A DNA stretch of 64,000 nucleotides from assembly GCA_037447655.1 (NCBI GenBank), contig JBBHKE010001924.1:62001-126000 (forward strand), given 5' to 3'. The notes beneath the pieces were generated by a model. The model did no database searches and was not told the origin of the DNA. It saw only the letters and a list, made by a program, of their open reading frames with translations. A program made the translations under genes and the position numbers. Below are positions 20,782 to 32,478 of the stretch, piece by piece (position 1 is the first letter of the stretch; the number at the start of each line of letters is the position of its first letter). Origin of the DNA: Zygnema cylindricum. Lineage: Eukaryota > Streptophyta > Zygnematophyceae > Zygnematales > Zygnemataceae.

Positions 20782-23699
20782 CTGTGTTGAGATACCCAAC
20801 AGTCGGACCGTTATCATCAGCCTTTTGTCATCAAACTCTCCCGCTGATCCTCTTCATCCAACCACATATAATTTAACTTCATGCCAAAAAAAATGACATA
20901 CCTCTCCCTGTGATCGCCAAGGCACTGAAGATCAAGGGTTTTAATGCAAACAACACGAAGACTTGGTAGCTATGTAATGAAGTTTACATTTTCTCGTTGC
21001 ATTTGGTGAACATTCATGCTACACGGTGTACCGTTATTAGAGTAAAGAAATCTAGGCCAATTCCAAATGACGCGGCTGCTGAACCGTTTAAAAAAGTAGC
21101 GTTAAGAAAAGAAGAATTAGTGCCATTGATCCTAGGGGTAAAATTTAAAGGCACCGATATAATGCCATTGACACTAATAACGGTACACGGTGTACTTTGA
21201 GGCATTGTCTTTGCCAATTCCCCATGTGTGTTGACCTTCATTCTGCAATACTCATCTGGACCAAGTGTTTGAACTGAAGGTTGGAGGTCAAAGTAATGTC
21301 AAAAACGGAATAAATTCAGCAATGGGAATTCTAATAGATATTTTAAATTTTAGCATTGATTATTCTTCCAGCTTGAACTTAGTTGCACAGTAATGTACCT
21401 GCTCAGTGAATAAGAGATGGAAAAAAGTTCACAAGCCTAGGGCGAAATGTTCAACTATGTACTCTTGTTCCTACATGCTAACTTGTAAAACCCACCTGAA
21501 ATAGTTCCAACAATCAGGGGTGGGTATGATACCCTAGGATACTATGAATGTGACATTTAAGCTTTTACTGTATAGGTATACATGGTGACTTTATTATTCT
21601 TTCTACATGACTTAAGAGTGGATGTCATGACTTAAGAGTGGATGATAACTATTTATCGACCATTTAGACAAAAAAGTATGTGTTTTGGAACATTTGAACT
21701 TTTGCCCAGGACATTGTTGTACTTTCTCTGTCCACAAACCTGGTTCATATGGTACATACCAGCTGCCTGCTGCACCCTGTGATGATGCAACCTTTTCTCT
21801 GCTCGATTTGCACATTCTTTCTTACGAAGCTCACTATGATCTACAGGAGCAGCTACTATATGCCCAAAGACATCTACTCCACCAAAGCACCATCAGCTGC
21901 AGTCGACTACCTTTCTGTTTAAAAACAACCGACATCAATTCACTTCAGGTTCAAGCCCACATTAGTCACAAGTAGGGACTAAGACTTACCAAAGATCTTG
22001 GCCCGACATTCCGGACAGTCGAGAGTCATATCGAACTGGCCATTAACAGATATGTGGTGCAATCCAGTCCTCGAAGTAAAATTATCAACACAGAGATCAA
22101 ATTCAGAGAAGATATCATCAGAGCTCCATGTGTCTGCCTCATACAGTCCGCAGCGCTTGCACATCAGAGCCTCAAGCCGTGTGACTGGCTGCCCGACAAC
22201 CAAAGCACAATTGAGAGGAAGTGGAGGAACTAATTGTGGTCAGGAGATTATTGAACATGGACCTCAGAGGACACTGCAGCATTAATAAGAAAGGCTTGAA
22301 AATAACTTTGGCAACTCGTGAAGGCCATGTAAAGAAGGGGCACGGAGAACAGATGTTGAAAAGATGAAACAACTGTGAGAATTCGAAGTGAGTAGGTTTA
22401 GTCCCATTTTCTTAAACTTGTAAACATTCTCTTGCGTACAATCTATTTCACAAGTCACCTAATCATTAAGGAACGGAAGAACTGTGAAATCCAAACTAAA
22501 CGCATACAAACCTTCTGCTAGGCTGACTACTATATAACGTTAAAGCTCATGGTTAAGAGTATTCTTAACCAGCCCCACATCTACACTTCTGTCCCTCCTT
22601 TGCCCAACCCTGTTCCTGACCCTTTCCAGGTCGGATAACTGACCCAACCGAGCGAAACTACATTAAACCTGGCACCTCCGTGCTCAAACCATTCATATAA
22701 AAGCCAAGAACCAAAGGATAGAACACTTTGACAAACCCTTCCCTATTCAACATCTACCCATACCTGAAATTTTTCAGTGCCATTGTAAACATATGGCTCC
22801 TTCACGTTCTTGACTTCTGGAAGAAAGTGGTTGACTTCGCCTCTACATTTGAAATACACATCAGTCGACATATCGAGCCAGCCAGAATGCTTATCATAAA
22901 TGGTTATATTCACCAACATCACTTTTGGACCCAACACAGCTGGCGGTGGAGGGGCAGCTGGTGGTGGCGTGACAGTAGATGACGACACATTTTTGTCAGC
23001 TAGCACATGGGTGCTTCCTGCCACGAGAAGTGAAGTATGGAACCATGAATGACTTCTTCCCACACATGCAAAGCGTTAACGACAACCGCAGAAGGATATG
23101 TTAACACTGAAAGGGAATTCAGAGTCGAGAAAAGACTGGGCAATGCATTGTTTTTCAGTTTAGGAAAACAATAAAAGATTTCAATATTCTATAATAAAAA
23201 ATTAATGCAACTTTGAATTTAAGCTCGATTGCAACGTTTCTAAAAAGGTTTTTCTGAGGATGCATGAAACAGGTATGTCCAAAAACTGAACTGCACCAAA
23301 TTAATTTAAAACAGACGAGAATGTATGCCATACTGTCGCGAAAAACACAAAGCCAAAATTTATGTCAAATATGACAAAGACATCGATCATGAAAAAAAAT
23401 GCAGAAAGCTCCCAAGGAACAACACGTGAAATCAGAAAATAAATAGTTCTTATGAAAAGCAAGTCATATAATTATAACACATACTCACTAATGTGACTGA
23501 AAACAGAGGCAAGAACGGACTGAACGGAGCATAACAAAAAAGACAAAATTTCGTCTATCTGCTTTTTATCCCTAGCTTTGAGCAAACCTAGAGGGCGTCA
23601 TGACTCTTACTATTGTCACAACTCACAATTGGGGACAATTCCTTTCTCACCTTGCAATGCAAGAATAAAAACTACGAGGAAAAATTCGAAGCTAGCCAT
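20558..23699 (-). CDS. Plant-type secreted/membrane protein with Cys-rich ectodomain and one TM helix
   Basis: A complete four-exon gene: join of 23651-23699, 22764-23017, 21990-22188 and 20558-20781 (726 nt, 241 residues plus stop), with GT-AG introns and consistent phases 1, 0 and 1. Residues 1-16 (MASFEFFLVVFILALQ) are a signal peptide. Next come a Ser/Thr/Pro-rich linker (PPPAAPPPPAVLGP) and an ectodomain with YFKCRGE, CKRCGLYEADTW, FDLC and DCPEC. Then come a transmembrane segment (FWILISFGVLVVLLGLSLFAYL) and a charged cytosolic tail ending in an acidic LFDEDDELE stretch. It resembles a plant family of uncharacterised transmembrane proteins (I believe the DUF7953 type, from memory). The function is unknown; the topology suggests a cell-surface or endomembrane protein. 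Intron 3 carries a MITE. Confidence 0.85.
21020..21194. mobile_element. Short TA-flanked MITE inside intron 3
   Basis: A 175-bp element including TA flanks. The terminal inverted repeat is CACGGTGTACCGTTATTAGA at the left, matched by TAATAACGGTACACGGTG at the right. It is in the intron of the membrane-protein gene and does not touch the splice sites. Confidence 0.82.
21990..22188 (-). CDS. Exon 3 of the membrane-protein gene
   Basis: Acceptor GTCGGGCAG|CCAGTC, donor CTTTG|GTAAGT. Encodes PVTRLEALMCKRCGLYEAD and the remaining paired cysteines. Confidence 0.85.
22764..23017 (-). CDS. Exon 2 of the membrane-protein gene
   Basis: Acceptor CGTGGCAG|GAAGC, donor TTTCAG|GTATGG. Encodes the proline-rich linker and the first half of the ectodomain (WLDMSTDVYFKCRGE). 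Confidence 0.83.
23651..23699 (-). CDS. Exon 1 of the membrane-protein gene (signal peptide)
   Basis: ATG at 23699, hydrophobic segment FFLVVFILALQ, then donor AAG|GTGAGA. This start is chosen because it alone gives a signal peptide spliced in phase to exon 2. Confidence 0.8.
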
Positions 23700-24761
23700 T
23701 CTCAAACAAGCTTGTCTTTCAATTTCACACGTTAAGAACGACCCTTTTGTACAATTACAATGATCCAAAGACTTTAAGAGAAACCCTAAATTTCTACGCT
23801 GCTGGCGAGCGGCAGGAAGATGGTCTGCAAGGCCCATGCCTGCTTAATGCAACGTTCATGGACAGGCCATCGCTATTGGCTTGCCCTAAGAGGACAGCTT
23901 GCGATGGAAGCCATTGAAAACAAAGTTGTCCATGACCAAGCGAAGGAACGTCTCTAGAAAGTACGTTTACCGTACATAACATACGGACATTGGATATTCG
24001 TACATTCATAACGTAATCTTCACAGAAAGTTATCGGGGGGTCTTGCCGAGTTCAATGAGTTCGGTAATAGGGTATGCTACACCGCCAATCGCTATTAGCG
24101 TTGTGTACACTAATTCCGTCCCGCTTTTTTTTTTTTTATTCTCCATTAGCGTAGTTCATTCTATTTTTTTCTTTACTCTATTTAAGGTTAATTTGTTGGT
24201 ACCGTACAAATTTGAAGTACGTCATCGTATAAATAGTGTGGTGTACGGACAGTGTCAAACCGTACAAAATCGTACATTTGTAAGTAAAAAGGTACAATTC
24301 ATTGTGTTTAATTGCCGCGGACGCATGAGAATGTGCGGTCTTAAAAGGTGTTCAATACGGGTCATAAAAAATTACGTTCGCACATGTTTGACCAACAACC
24401 GCATGGTCAACAGTGTGAACATCAAACATATCCACCTGAGGAAAGTCATGTTTTTCTGTAAATGACCGTAACTGAATGCAATGTTATGCTGGCGTATTAC
24501 TGTAACTCTCGTATATAGGGTTTCAACTCCTAATTAGGTTCCTTGTAAGCAGTTATAGTTATTATTAATGCTATTTTATGGTTATGGTTCAATTAGCGTA
24601 AAAGTTTATGGCATTAAGGTGAAAATGGATCCATTTAGTATAGATGTCATTTGTAATATGGTGTCCATCACAAAATAAAGTAAACGTATATGTTAATACG
24701 GGGTCGATGTGCCAAAAAACCCTAAATTAAAGTTATTATTTGAATTTAATAGAATAAAACA

Positions 24762-24902
24762 ACAATATTTGGCGTTGGTGATATTCGGGGACAGGAAACG
24801 CCAAATGCGGACGATCCATAAAATAATGGATCCGTTCTTGGCCAATCACAACCAGTCGTTTTTTATAGTGATCTGACGCTTTCAGCGTCGTTTTGCCAAT
24901 AT
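24762..24902. repeat. Small inverted-repeat unit
   Basis: AATATTTGGCGTT near 24770 is matched by AACGCCAAA (24797-24805) and by TTTTGCCAATATT near 24890-24902. It may be a tiny MITE or a hairpin; no target duplication was established. Confidence 0.3.
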
Positions 24903-25254
24903 TAAGGGTTTGTTCACGTGGAAGCAAGCGAAAACTCCGCTGCCTGTTCCACATTTCATACCACTTTCTTCCCTATCGAACTGCCATTTCTTCATCCAGC
25001 CACCCTGTCTCCTCTGTATCTCCCTTATCTATGGTGAAAAGCGGTCTCTCTTCTGGGCTGCGTGTCCCTCTCCCTCGCCATATTCAACGCTTCCTCGTCT
25101 CCCCACAGGTTTGCTCCACCTTCTCCTCCCCCCCTCCCCCCCTCCACCTCTCTCTCCCTATCAATCTGCCTCGCTCTATCAGTGAATCCCTCTCTCTCCC
25201 TAATTATTTTTCCCATTTATTTTCTCCCACTCCTCTTCTATCTCTCTACCCTTA

Positions 25255-26140
25255 CCTCTCTCTCTCTCAATCTGCCTCTCCCCCTCTCTCTCTCTCAATT
25301 TGCCTCTCCCTCTCTCTCTCTCAATCTTCCTCTCCCTCTCTCTCCCTATCAATCTGCCTCTCCCCCCCTCTCTCTCTCAATCTGCCTCTCCACCTCTCTC
25401 TCTCTAAAAATGCCTCTCCTCTTTCCCTCTCAATCTGCCTCTCCCTCTCTCTCCCTCTCAATCTTCCTCTCCCTCTCTCTCCGAATCAATTTGCCTCTCC
25501 CCCTCTCTCTCTCAATCTGCCTCTCCCCCTCTCTCTTTATCAATCTGCCTCTCCCCCTCTTTCCCTATCAATCTGCCTCTCCCCCTCTCTCTCTCTCAAT
25601 CTGCCTCTCCACCTCTCTCTCTCTCAAAATGCCTCTCCTCCTCTTTCCCTCTCAATCCGCCTCTCCCTCTCTCTCCCTCTCAATCTTCCTCTCCCTCTCT
25701 CGCCCTATCAATTTGCCTCTCCCCCTCACTCTCTCAATCTGCCTCTCCCCCTCTCTCTCTCAATCTGCCTCTCCTCTTTCCCTCTCAATCTACCTCTCCC
25801 TCTCTCTCCCTCTCAATCTTCCTCTCCCTCTCTCTCCTTATCAATCTGCCTCTCCCCCTCTCTCTTCCTATCAATCTGCCTCTCCCCCTATATCTCTCTC
25901 AATCTGCCTCTCCACCTCTCTCTCTCAATTTGCCACTCCTCTCTTTCCCTTTATACTTGCCTCTCCCTCTCTCTCCCTCTCAATCTTCCTCCCCCTCTCT
26001 CTCCCTATCAATATGCCTCTCCCCCTCTCTCTCCCTATCAATCTGCCTCTCCCCGTCTCTCTCTCTCAATCTGCCTCTCCCCCTCTCTCTCTCTCAATCT
26101 CCCTCTCCCCCTCTCTACATATCAATATGTCTCTCCCCCT
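25255..26140. repeat. CT-rich minisatellite (units about 25-35 bp)
   Basis: Roughly 30 units of the type CTCTCTCTCAATCTGCCTCTCC occur with variants (CAATCTTCCTC, AAAATGCCTC). Long open frames over it (for example 24893-26254) come from the stop-poor, pyrimidine-only composition and are not a gene. Confidence 0.92.
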
Positions 26141-26159
26141 TGTACATTTTGTGTTATAG

Positions 26160-26960
26160 TGGTTGATTTTTTTGTTTTGCTTACATTTTTATTATTTTCA
26201 TCGTGGATGCTAATTTGCTTTGGTTCCTTTTTTTTGTTTTATTTGCAGATGTGATGTACACATTATTCATTCTATATATGGAAAAAATTAGCATTACCAT
26301 TAAAGTATAAAAGAATATGTTTTGAACGAGAGGGGGAAAGTGAGGTAGGAGAAGAAAGAGGGAGGCGAGGAATGGAAGGGAGTAGAGGTGAGAGAGGAGA
26401 GAGGGGAAATAAAAAAGGAGAGATTATAAAAGATGGAGGGTAGGAGTAGCATAGATGTTTGATGAGTTTGGTTTTTTCTTCACAATTGACAAATTCAACT
26501 ACAATATGGAGAAATCTAGATAGGAATAATTTTTTAAGTATTTAGTAGGATTGTTCATTGGGTATTTTTCCAAGATAAGATTTCGTTTGTTCCGTTTTCA
26601 GTTATATCTCTGTACATTTCCATAGCTATGGTTTATATGTACATTTGTAAATTTTTGTACAATTATTATGTGCACCGTGAAAGGAATGTAAAAGAAAAGA
26701 ATTGGTCGTTCTGTTTTTCTTTTTTGTTATCCATATTTTTGTCTTTGTTTTTTATGTGTAATTTTTTTTGGAATTCCATATGATTTTGCTTTGTTTATAA
26801 ATTGTGTTTGTCACTGTTAAAAAGTTATGATCCGAGGTCATTTTAATATCGAAATTTATAAAAAAATGGCATTTTAGTGCCGAAATCAAAAAAGAAAAGA
26901 CAAAATAAAAATGATTTTATTATTAATAAGCCTATGTATACCTTGTATTTTTAGTAGGGA
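26160..26960. other. AT-rich stretch with a GA-rich patch, no gene seen
   Basis: A purine-rich patch at 26325-26450 and T-rich DNA otherwise. No reading frame of interest. It would be internal to the proposed large element. Confidence 0.4.
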
Positions 26961-26974
26961 CAAAGTTGTATCAT

Positions 26975-27115
26975 TCAGCGACGATATATTTTCGTCGCTG
27001 AATGGTAAAACTTAGTTTACCATCAAATTTACCATTCAGCGACGAGACGTTCTCGTCGCTGGATTATCATACCGAATTTTTGCACTTCAGCGATGAGACT
27101 GTCTCGTCGCTAAAA
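26975..27115. repeat. Array of GACGA hairpins, left of the transposase
   Basis: Three inverted repeats of the type CAGCGACGA..TCGTCGCTG occur at about 26978-27004, 27038-27062 and 27088-27111. The same motif recurs at 30.33-30.62 and 32.93-32.95 kb, always outside the ORFs. Repeats placed this way in transposons often bind transposase. Confidence 0.7.
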
Positions 27116-28204
27116 CTGTCTTAATGCCAAAATTGACCTAGCAATGTACTGCAATTGTTGTCAACCGTGGAATACAACATGTAACCGACGAATCCCCAAA
27201 CATACTGAAAACATCCCTAACATTCAGTGTCATTGAAGTCTTTTTTCCATACATCATTTTCAGTAAGAAACTTCAAAATGAAAAACAAATAAAGATACGA
27301 TTATAATGAATTTATCATGGATACAATTTACCCGACATACTTTGAGTAACGCTAAGTACAATTACCACACTAACCATACAAAACTACTAATCAATAAACA
27401 AAAAAAAACAACAACACTACTTCTATAATTTTATGCTAAACATGATTTTTTTCTTCAAAAACTAGACCACTTCTCTATGAAAGAACTCAAAATCTTCAGT
27501 CTCCCATTCAGTGTCACCGTCATCAAGGACTTCATCCTCCCAAGTGTCGGCATCTTGAATGCCTCGAAAAAAATCTCGTGCCACGATAGAAGGAATTGGC
27601 ACCTCATCGCCTTCGAAATGGCAACGCCATTTCATGATGATGGTTTGTAAATCTTGGGTGAGCATTTTCTCCTCCCATTTCCCGTCCTTCAACGACAATC
27701 CGCACTGAATCATCGCTTTACATGCGTAACCCATCCCACGGTCGTCCTTGATTGCGTTGACTTCGCGAATTGAATCGCGAGCCAACTTGAGGAAGAAACC
27801 CTTCTCGGGCCCGAGTAGCTTCCCCGACCAACCCTTGCCACTCGGATGGGACCACGCATGCTTCTCGATCCCGTTCATTTTCCAATCTTCCCATGTTCGA
27901 GACCAAACCTCTTTTATCTTGGAAATCACGAAAGAATCAGCGGGTTGCACAATGTGAGTCGCACACGGAGGGAAGAAATGGAGAATTGTCCTCTTGGCGA
28001 GTAATACTCGGCTTAACTCCTCGGAATTATTGTGCCCTCCACAATTGTCGAGGAAGATTATTTTCTCACGTCCTTCACGGTCTCCTTGGTAAGACCTGGT
28101 CTCTTCTATCCATTGCGGGAAAACGCTTTTATCATTCCATCATTTGGGGCCGGTTCAGTAGCAAACACCTACACACGGAAAAAATCAAGGATATGGGGAG
28201 GGGG

Positions 28205-28560
28205 TGAGTTACATGAGGGGGAGAGAAAGTGGGAGAGGGAGAGGAGGCCGAGAGGGGAGAGATACGGAGGGGGAAAGTGATGAGGAGGAAGCATTAAATG
28301 TTGTATTTTGGAAAGCTTTCAGTCTCAGAGCAGCGCAGCAACTATACAGACAGCAGCGCAGCTGTTATACGGAAGAGCAGCGCAGTTGCTATACAGCAGA
28401 GCAGCGCAGCTACTCTACAGCAGAGCAGCGCAGCAGCAGAGCAGCGCAGCAGCGAAGCTGCAACACAAACAGGACAACGCAACCACGATTATATTTGATA
28501 TGGTCCGTACAGTCAATACATCGTCTGATATTCTTAATGTGATTCTGTACGGATAGAGCA
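28205..28560. mobile_element. Insertion in the transposase gene with CAGCGCAGC repeats
   Basis: A GA-rich piece (28210-28290) followed by repeats of GCAGCGCAGCTGCTATACAGCAGA type (28325-28470) and GTACGG motifs separates the first catalytic segment from the rest of the transposase. The exact ends were not found. The repeat motif resembles that inside the element at 16637. Confidence 0.5.
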
Positions 28561-29130
28561 ACTGCGATAGATACGATTCTAGTAAACTTAGTGGGTCCTC
28601 CCGTTAGTCGTACCATCAATGTCATGGACTCTCCACCGCCTGCAACGTCGGCGTACCTTACGACCTCGTCGCCACGAAAGCCTAACGTTTTCTTGTTGTC
28701 CATATTTACAATTAAATGGGTCTCGTCCATATTTTTCACCAAATCCTCGTTAAAACGACCTATTATCCACCCAGAATATAGAAAGAAACAAAAAAAATAA
28801 AATATAAGTATGTATAATTTAAAGGAAAACAAAAAAAAACTTTATATGACAAGAAACAACAAATAGTAGGAAAATACGAAGCTTACCTGACAGAAATCCC
28901 CTCTTCAATACGCCCATGTGATATGCCACGGACCTCTCTATGTATTCCTCCTTCTCTGGACTTAATTGTAGTTTGCCCTTTTGGGCACGGGCGACAATGC
29001 TATGATTTTCGAAAAAGCGTTGAATCCAACGCCGAGTGATTTTTGGCTTGACCTCTTCACCATTGCCGTCGATAAAATCCTCCAAACCCTCCTTCTTCAT
29101 TTCGGCAATGATATGATTTGCCATTTTTCC

Positions 29131-30016
29131 TATTGTTGTGTACCGGTAAGGATTTGCCGATAACCGATATGGGTCTTTTTTCGGGGACCCGATAATCGAT
29201 ATATTGGTACGATATATCGCTATCGGTCTTATCGCCGATAAGTAGCCGATAATATCGGCTACTTATCGGCGATAATGCCGATAACGATAACTATCGGCGA
29301 TAACTGTACGAGCCGTACAGATAAATGTACGGCATGTACACTCAACTGTAAGTCTTATTCTCCCGACGCGCCCTACTCACAACCCCTGAGGTACCTACCT
29401 ATCAGATCATTTGTACAAGCAGAAAGTACAGTAGCCGACATAAGATGTGTACGGCTTTAGTATGGCTCCAGTTAAGACGATGTACCTTTCACATCCGACG
29501 CCGTGGCTTTGTCCTTTTATTTTTTGGGATCCACTGGAAACCTGCCACGTGTCAATCCGTCGGCTTTTTTGGCAAAAGCCGCCAAAAAAGCCATTCCGAG
29601 ATGCCGGCGCTCACGCTGACCGTCCGCTCGTATTTTCTCATTGAATGTCGTCCGTTCGATTCCGGCGGCGCACATAATGTTATTTTGCATTCGTTGTACT
29701 TTGTGTCCGCCGTCTTTTTACCGTTCCATGATAATCAATTTATCAGTACAATTCCGTACGTTCTCGTAAAATTTATGTTCAGTTAACCGCCCAAAAAGTA
29801 CTGCAAAGTTCAACGTATTTTTTAGTCAAATTCCGTACATTTCCCGTAAACAACCGTAAATTTTTCGTAAATTTACCGTTCATTTTTTGGGACAGAAAGC
29901 ACTCCGGACAGAAAGCACAGAAAATACAAATAAATCGGAACCGCTGATCGTTCGATAACTGATAACTATCGGTATCGGTGTTATCGTGATAAGTTTTTTA
30001 CCGATACACAACACTA
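29131..30016. mobile_element. hAT-like MITE, copy 2, inserted in the transposase
   Basis: An 886-bp element with ends TATTGTTGTGTACCGG and (inverted) TAGTGTTGTGTATCGG. It is flanked by a perfect 8-bp target duplication ATTTTTCC (29123-29130 and 30017-30024), as hAT transposases make. Removing it in thought rejoins the transposase reading frame at VIVGK/MANHI. The interior shares TATCGGCGATAA motifs and GTACGGCATGTACAC with copy 1. Confidence 0.92.
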
Positions 30017-30323
30017 ATTTTTCCCACAATGACGGTGGACATTTTCATGCCCGCCTTTTGGAATCGGAAAAATTCGTCCACTAAATCCATGTGAACTTTC
30101 ACCACCCATGTTAACTCTTTCCAACCCCTTCCCGGTAACGCCTTCATTACCGCCACGCTTCTCTTTCCAAAACCCGAAGAAGATAAGGTGAGTGTAGTTT
30201 CCCTTATCCCTTTTAGTACTGCCACCCTTTCTACCCACCACCGCCTTGCCTTCTGGTACTCTACAATTGGAGTAAGGAAAGAAAATATAAATTAGTGACT
30301 GAATATATGAAAAAATGAGAACT

Positions 30324-30625
30324 GAATAAGCGACGACAGATTGTCGTCGCCCATTTCAGCGACGAGCTGCTATAGTCACTGAATTAGCGATGACAGATTA
30401 TCGTCGCCTTTTTCAGCGACGAGCACTTATCGTCGCTGAAATAGGCGACGATAATCTGTCATCGCTAATTCAACGAAGACAGCTTTCATCACTCTATGAA
30501 GAATCGGCGTAAAACATTACTCTTTGAGAATCATGGTTCAGCGACGACTGGAATTCGTCGCTGCTTTACGGACGAGCCTTTGTTGTCGCTATATTAAACA
30601 GGAACAACAAATTAATAACAAAAAC
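30324..30625. repeat. Array of GACGA hairpins, including a perfect nested one
   Basis: It contains a perfect 27-bp inverted repeat (30382-30408 with 30444-30470). Nested inside its loop is a second perfect 9-bp one, CAGCGACGA (30414-30422) with TCGTCGCTG (30430-30438). Further copies occur at 30328-30350 and 30538-30595. Confidence 0.85.
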
Positions 30626-30705
30626 ATTGTGAGTGGGTGGGTTAGCGACGACAAGATAAGAAGAGAAGGAAAAATGAAAATAATAAAAAATAACAAACAT
30701 ACCGA

Positions 30706-32478
30706 TTACCGCAGTTTTTTTTGGGACAACTTCCGAGTGAGCCTCGCCACTTGTTCTTGTTGGGCGGCCAATTGATTAGTGAGTGTCTCAATTATTCTTT
30801 GCCAATCCTCTTCCATCGGTGGTAGAGGTGGGGTAATCGGACGTCGAACCCTTGGGATTTCGCATAAATGGGGTCGCCAAACTTGAAGATTTTGGAAGTT
30901 ATGTAGAACCGAAGTACGAGCGTTCGCAAAGCCATTACCTTGGGTGTTTTTCGACATTACTTTAGGACGGTGTATAATCGGGGTTCCCACGGATGGTGAA
31001 GCTGTAATAAGGCGGGAACATTCACTCGAAATCGGCGGTCATCGTGAACAATCCACGTATGCCGTGGATCCGCCGGATCAAATTGTTGTATGTGGGTAAA
31101 CGTCGAGCCACGATCCTCACCGTCAATGAAGAGCCACGTCGGATGAGCGGGGACATCCGGTGGGATGTCGAGAATTTCCGGACGGGGATTTTCCCTCGGG
31201 TTTAGGGGGTCAGGTTCACCGTACCTCCAATGTTCCGGCCATTCAGCAACCGGAATGAAATGCTCGGCCCGGGGCACAAAACTGTCCATTTCCTCCTCTC
31301 CCGTGGGAGGAAGAAAATACCAATCCGGATCCTCAACTCAGTATGGAGCTTGAGGACCCGGATTACCTACTACAATGCCTCTCTTCCTATTCGGTGATGG
31401 AGGAACCACGAACACGTCGTCATCATCTGTGTATTCATCCTCTCGTTGTCGTCCCTTGCTATCCGGACTTTGCTCGTCCTCGGTGGCGGGCTCATCCACA
31501 TCCTTCCATACCCGAATATCCGTGGGATGTTCTATCCCCGGGGCATGCTTCTCATCCGGCGGTTCCTCCCCATCCACAATGCTGTCGTCGCTAGGAGAAG
31601 TTGAGGGGACATAATCCTCGTCACTCCATTGACTAACTTTCTCTTTTCCTAACTTTATTTCCCTCCTCCTCTCTAACTTATTCCGTGCCTCACTTCCCCC
31701 CCCCTCCTCACCTAATGTCGCCTCCCCCCCTTCCTCCCCATTCAATGTATTCTCTTCCCTCCCCACCTCACCTTGTTCCTCCTCCCTCTCTTGAAAAACC
31801 CTCTTTTTCTTTTTTAGCGTCCTACTCCTCTCTACTCCTCCCCCTGCCTCACTTCCCTCTCCCTCCTCAACCGTCGCCTCTTTTCCCCTTCCTTCCTCAC
31901 CTACTACCTCCTCCCCCCCCCCCCCTCCCCAGTCAATGTATCCCCTTTCCCACCCATCTCACCTTCATCCTCCTCCCTCTCATGAAAAACCCTTTTTTTT
32001 TTTAGCCTCCTACTCCTCCCCCCGCCTCACTTCCCTCACCCTCCTTAACCGTCGCCTCTTTTCCCTTTCCTTCCTCACCTATTACCTCCCCCCTCCCCCC
32101 CTCCCCAGTCAATGTATCCCCTTTCCCACCCACCTCACCTTCTTCCTCCTCCCTCTCATGAAAAACCCTCTTTTTCTTTTTTAGCCTCCTACTCCTCCTC
32201 TCTACTCCTCGCCCCGCCTCACTTCCCTCTCCCTCCTCAACCGTCGCATTTTTTCCCTTTTTTTCCTCACCTACTACCTCCTCCTCCCTACTCACCTCAA
32301 CCGATGCCTCCTTTTCCTTCCCTTCTCTCTCTCCTCCTTCCCATCCAATAGCTAACGGGGTTGCCGCCTCCTGTTGCCTCGCTAACTCTTCCGCGGTTGC
32401 CGTGACAAGGGGAGGATAGCGACGGCTTCTAGCCCTCACGGTACGTGGTCGCCTAAATTGCTTGTTTCTAGCCTCCAT
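30706..32478 (-). pseudogene. Companion ORF of the proposed large transposon (unknown function)
   Basis: Minus-strand reading from MEARNKQFRRPRTVRARSRR (32478) through a highly charged repeat region (about 32340-31690). It then runs through an acidic part with QWSDEDYVPSTSPSDDSIVD, a folded-looking domain with PTWLFIDGEDRGSTFTH and FRVNVPALLQLHHPWEPRL, and a coiled-coil end (LTNQLAAQQEQVARLTRKL) at 30706. A TGA interrupts the frame at about 31336 and frame shifts are needed in the repeat region. I do not recognise the family. Its place next to the transposase and between hairpin arrays suggests an accessory transposon protein, possibly DNA-binding. Confidence 0.5.
31689..32340 (-). repeat. 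Intragenic repeat, units of about 155-195 bp
   Basis: Four units begin with GCCTCACTTCCC at about 31689, 31845, 32024 and 32217. Each continues through CAACCGTCGCCTC, TCACCTACTACCTCC and CAATGTATCCCC to TCATGAAAAACCC. On the minus strand they encode alternating basic (RRSRRLKKKKRVF) and acidic (HEREEEEGE) segments. Confidence 0.8.

Larger units (their letters stand above)
27462..30260 (-). pseudogene. pogo/Tigger-like (CENP-B type) DDD transposase, interrupted
   Basis: A transposase of the DDE_1 family read on the minus strand. The N-terminal exon (acceptor ATTGTAG at about 30261) shows ARRWWVERVAVLKGIRE and FFRFQKAGMKMST. After the hAT-like insertion it continues MANHIIAEMKKEGLEDF and TRRWIQRFFENHS to a donor near 28886 (TCAG|GTAAGC). 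The next exon (from 28766) has the first catalytic Asp in NMDETHLIVNMD. The second Asp is in IIFLDNCGGHNNSEEL near 28040, and the third Asp is 37 residues later in HIVQPADSF (about 27950), the spacing expected of pogo. In-frame stops (near YxTGPK) and a 28.2-28.56 kb insertion show it is dead. In active relatives the enzyme cuts and pastes elements at TA sites. Confidence 0.82.

Noticed and set aside
24893-26254. Long plus-strand ORFs (up to 453 codons) of Leu/Ser/Pro repeats
   Set aside because: They lie over the CT minisatellite; all three frames are open because the repeat has no stop codons. No domain and no start context.
31343-32351. Plus-strand Pro/Ser/Leu-rich ORFs
   Set aside because: They are the complement of the charged minus-strand repeat ORF, which has the more protein-like flanking sequence.
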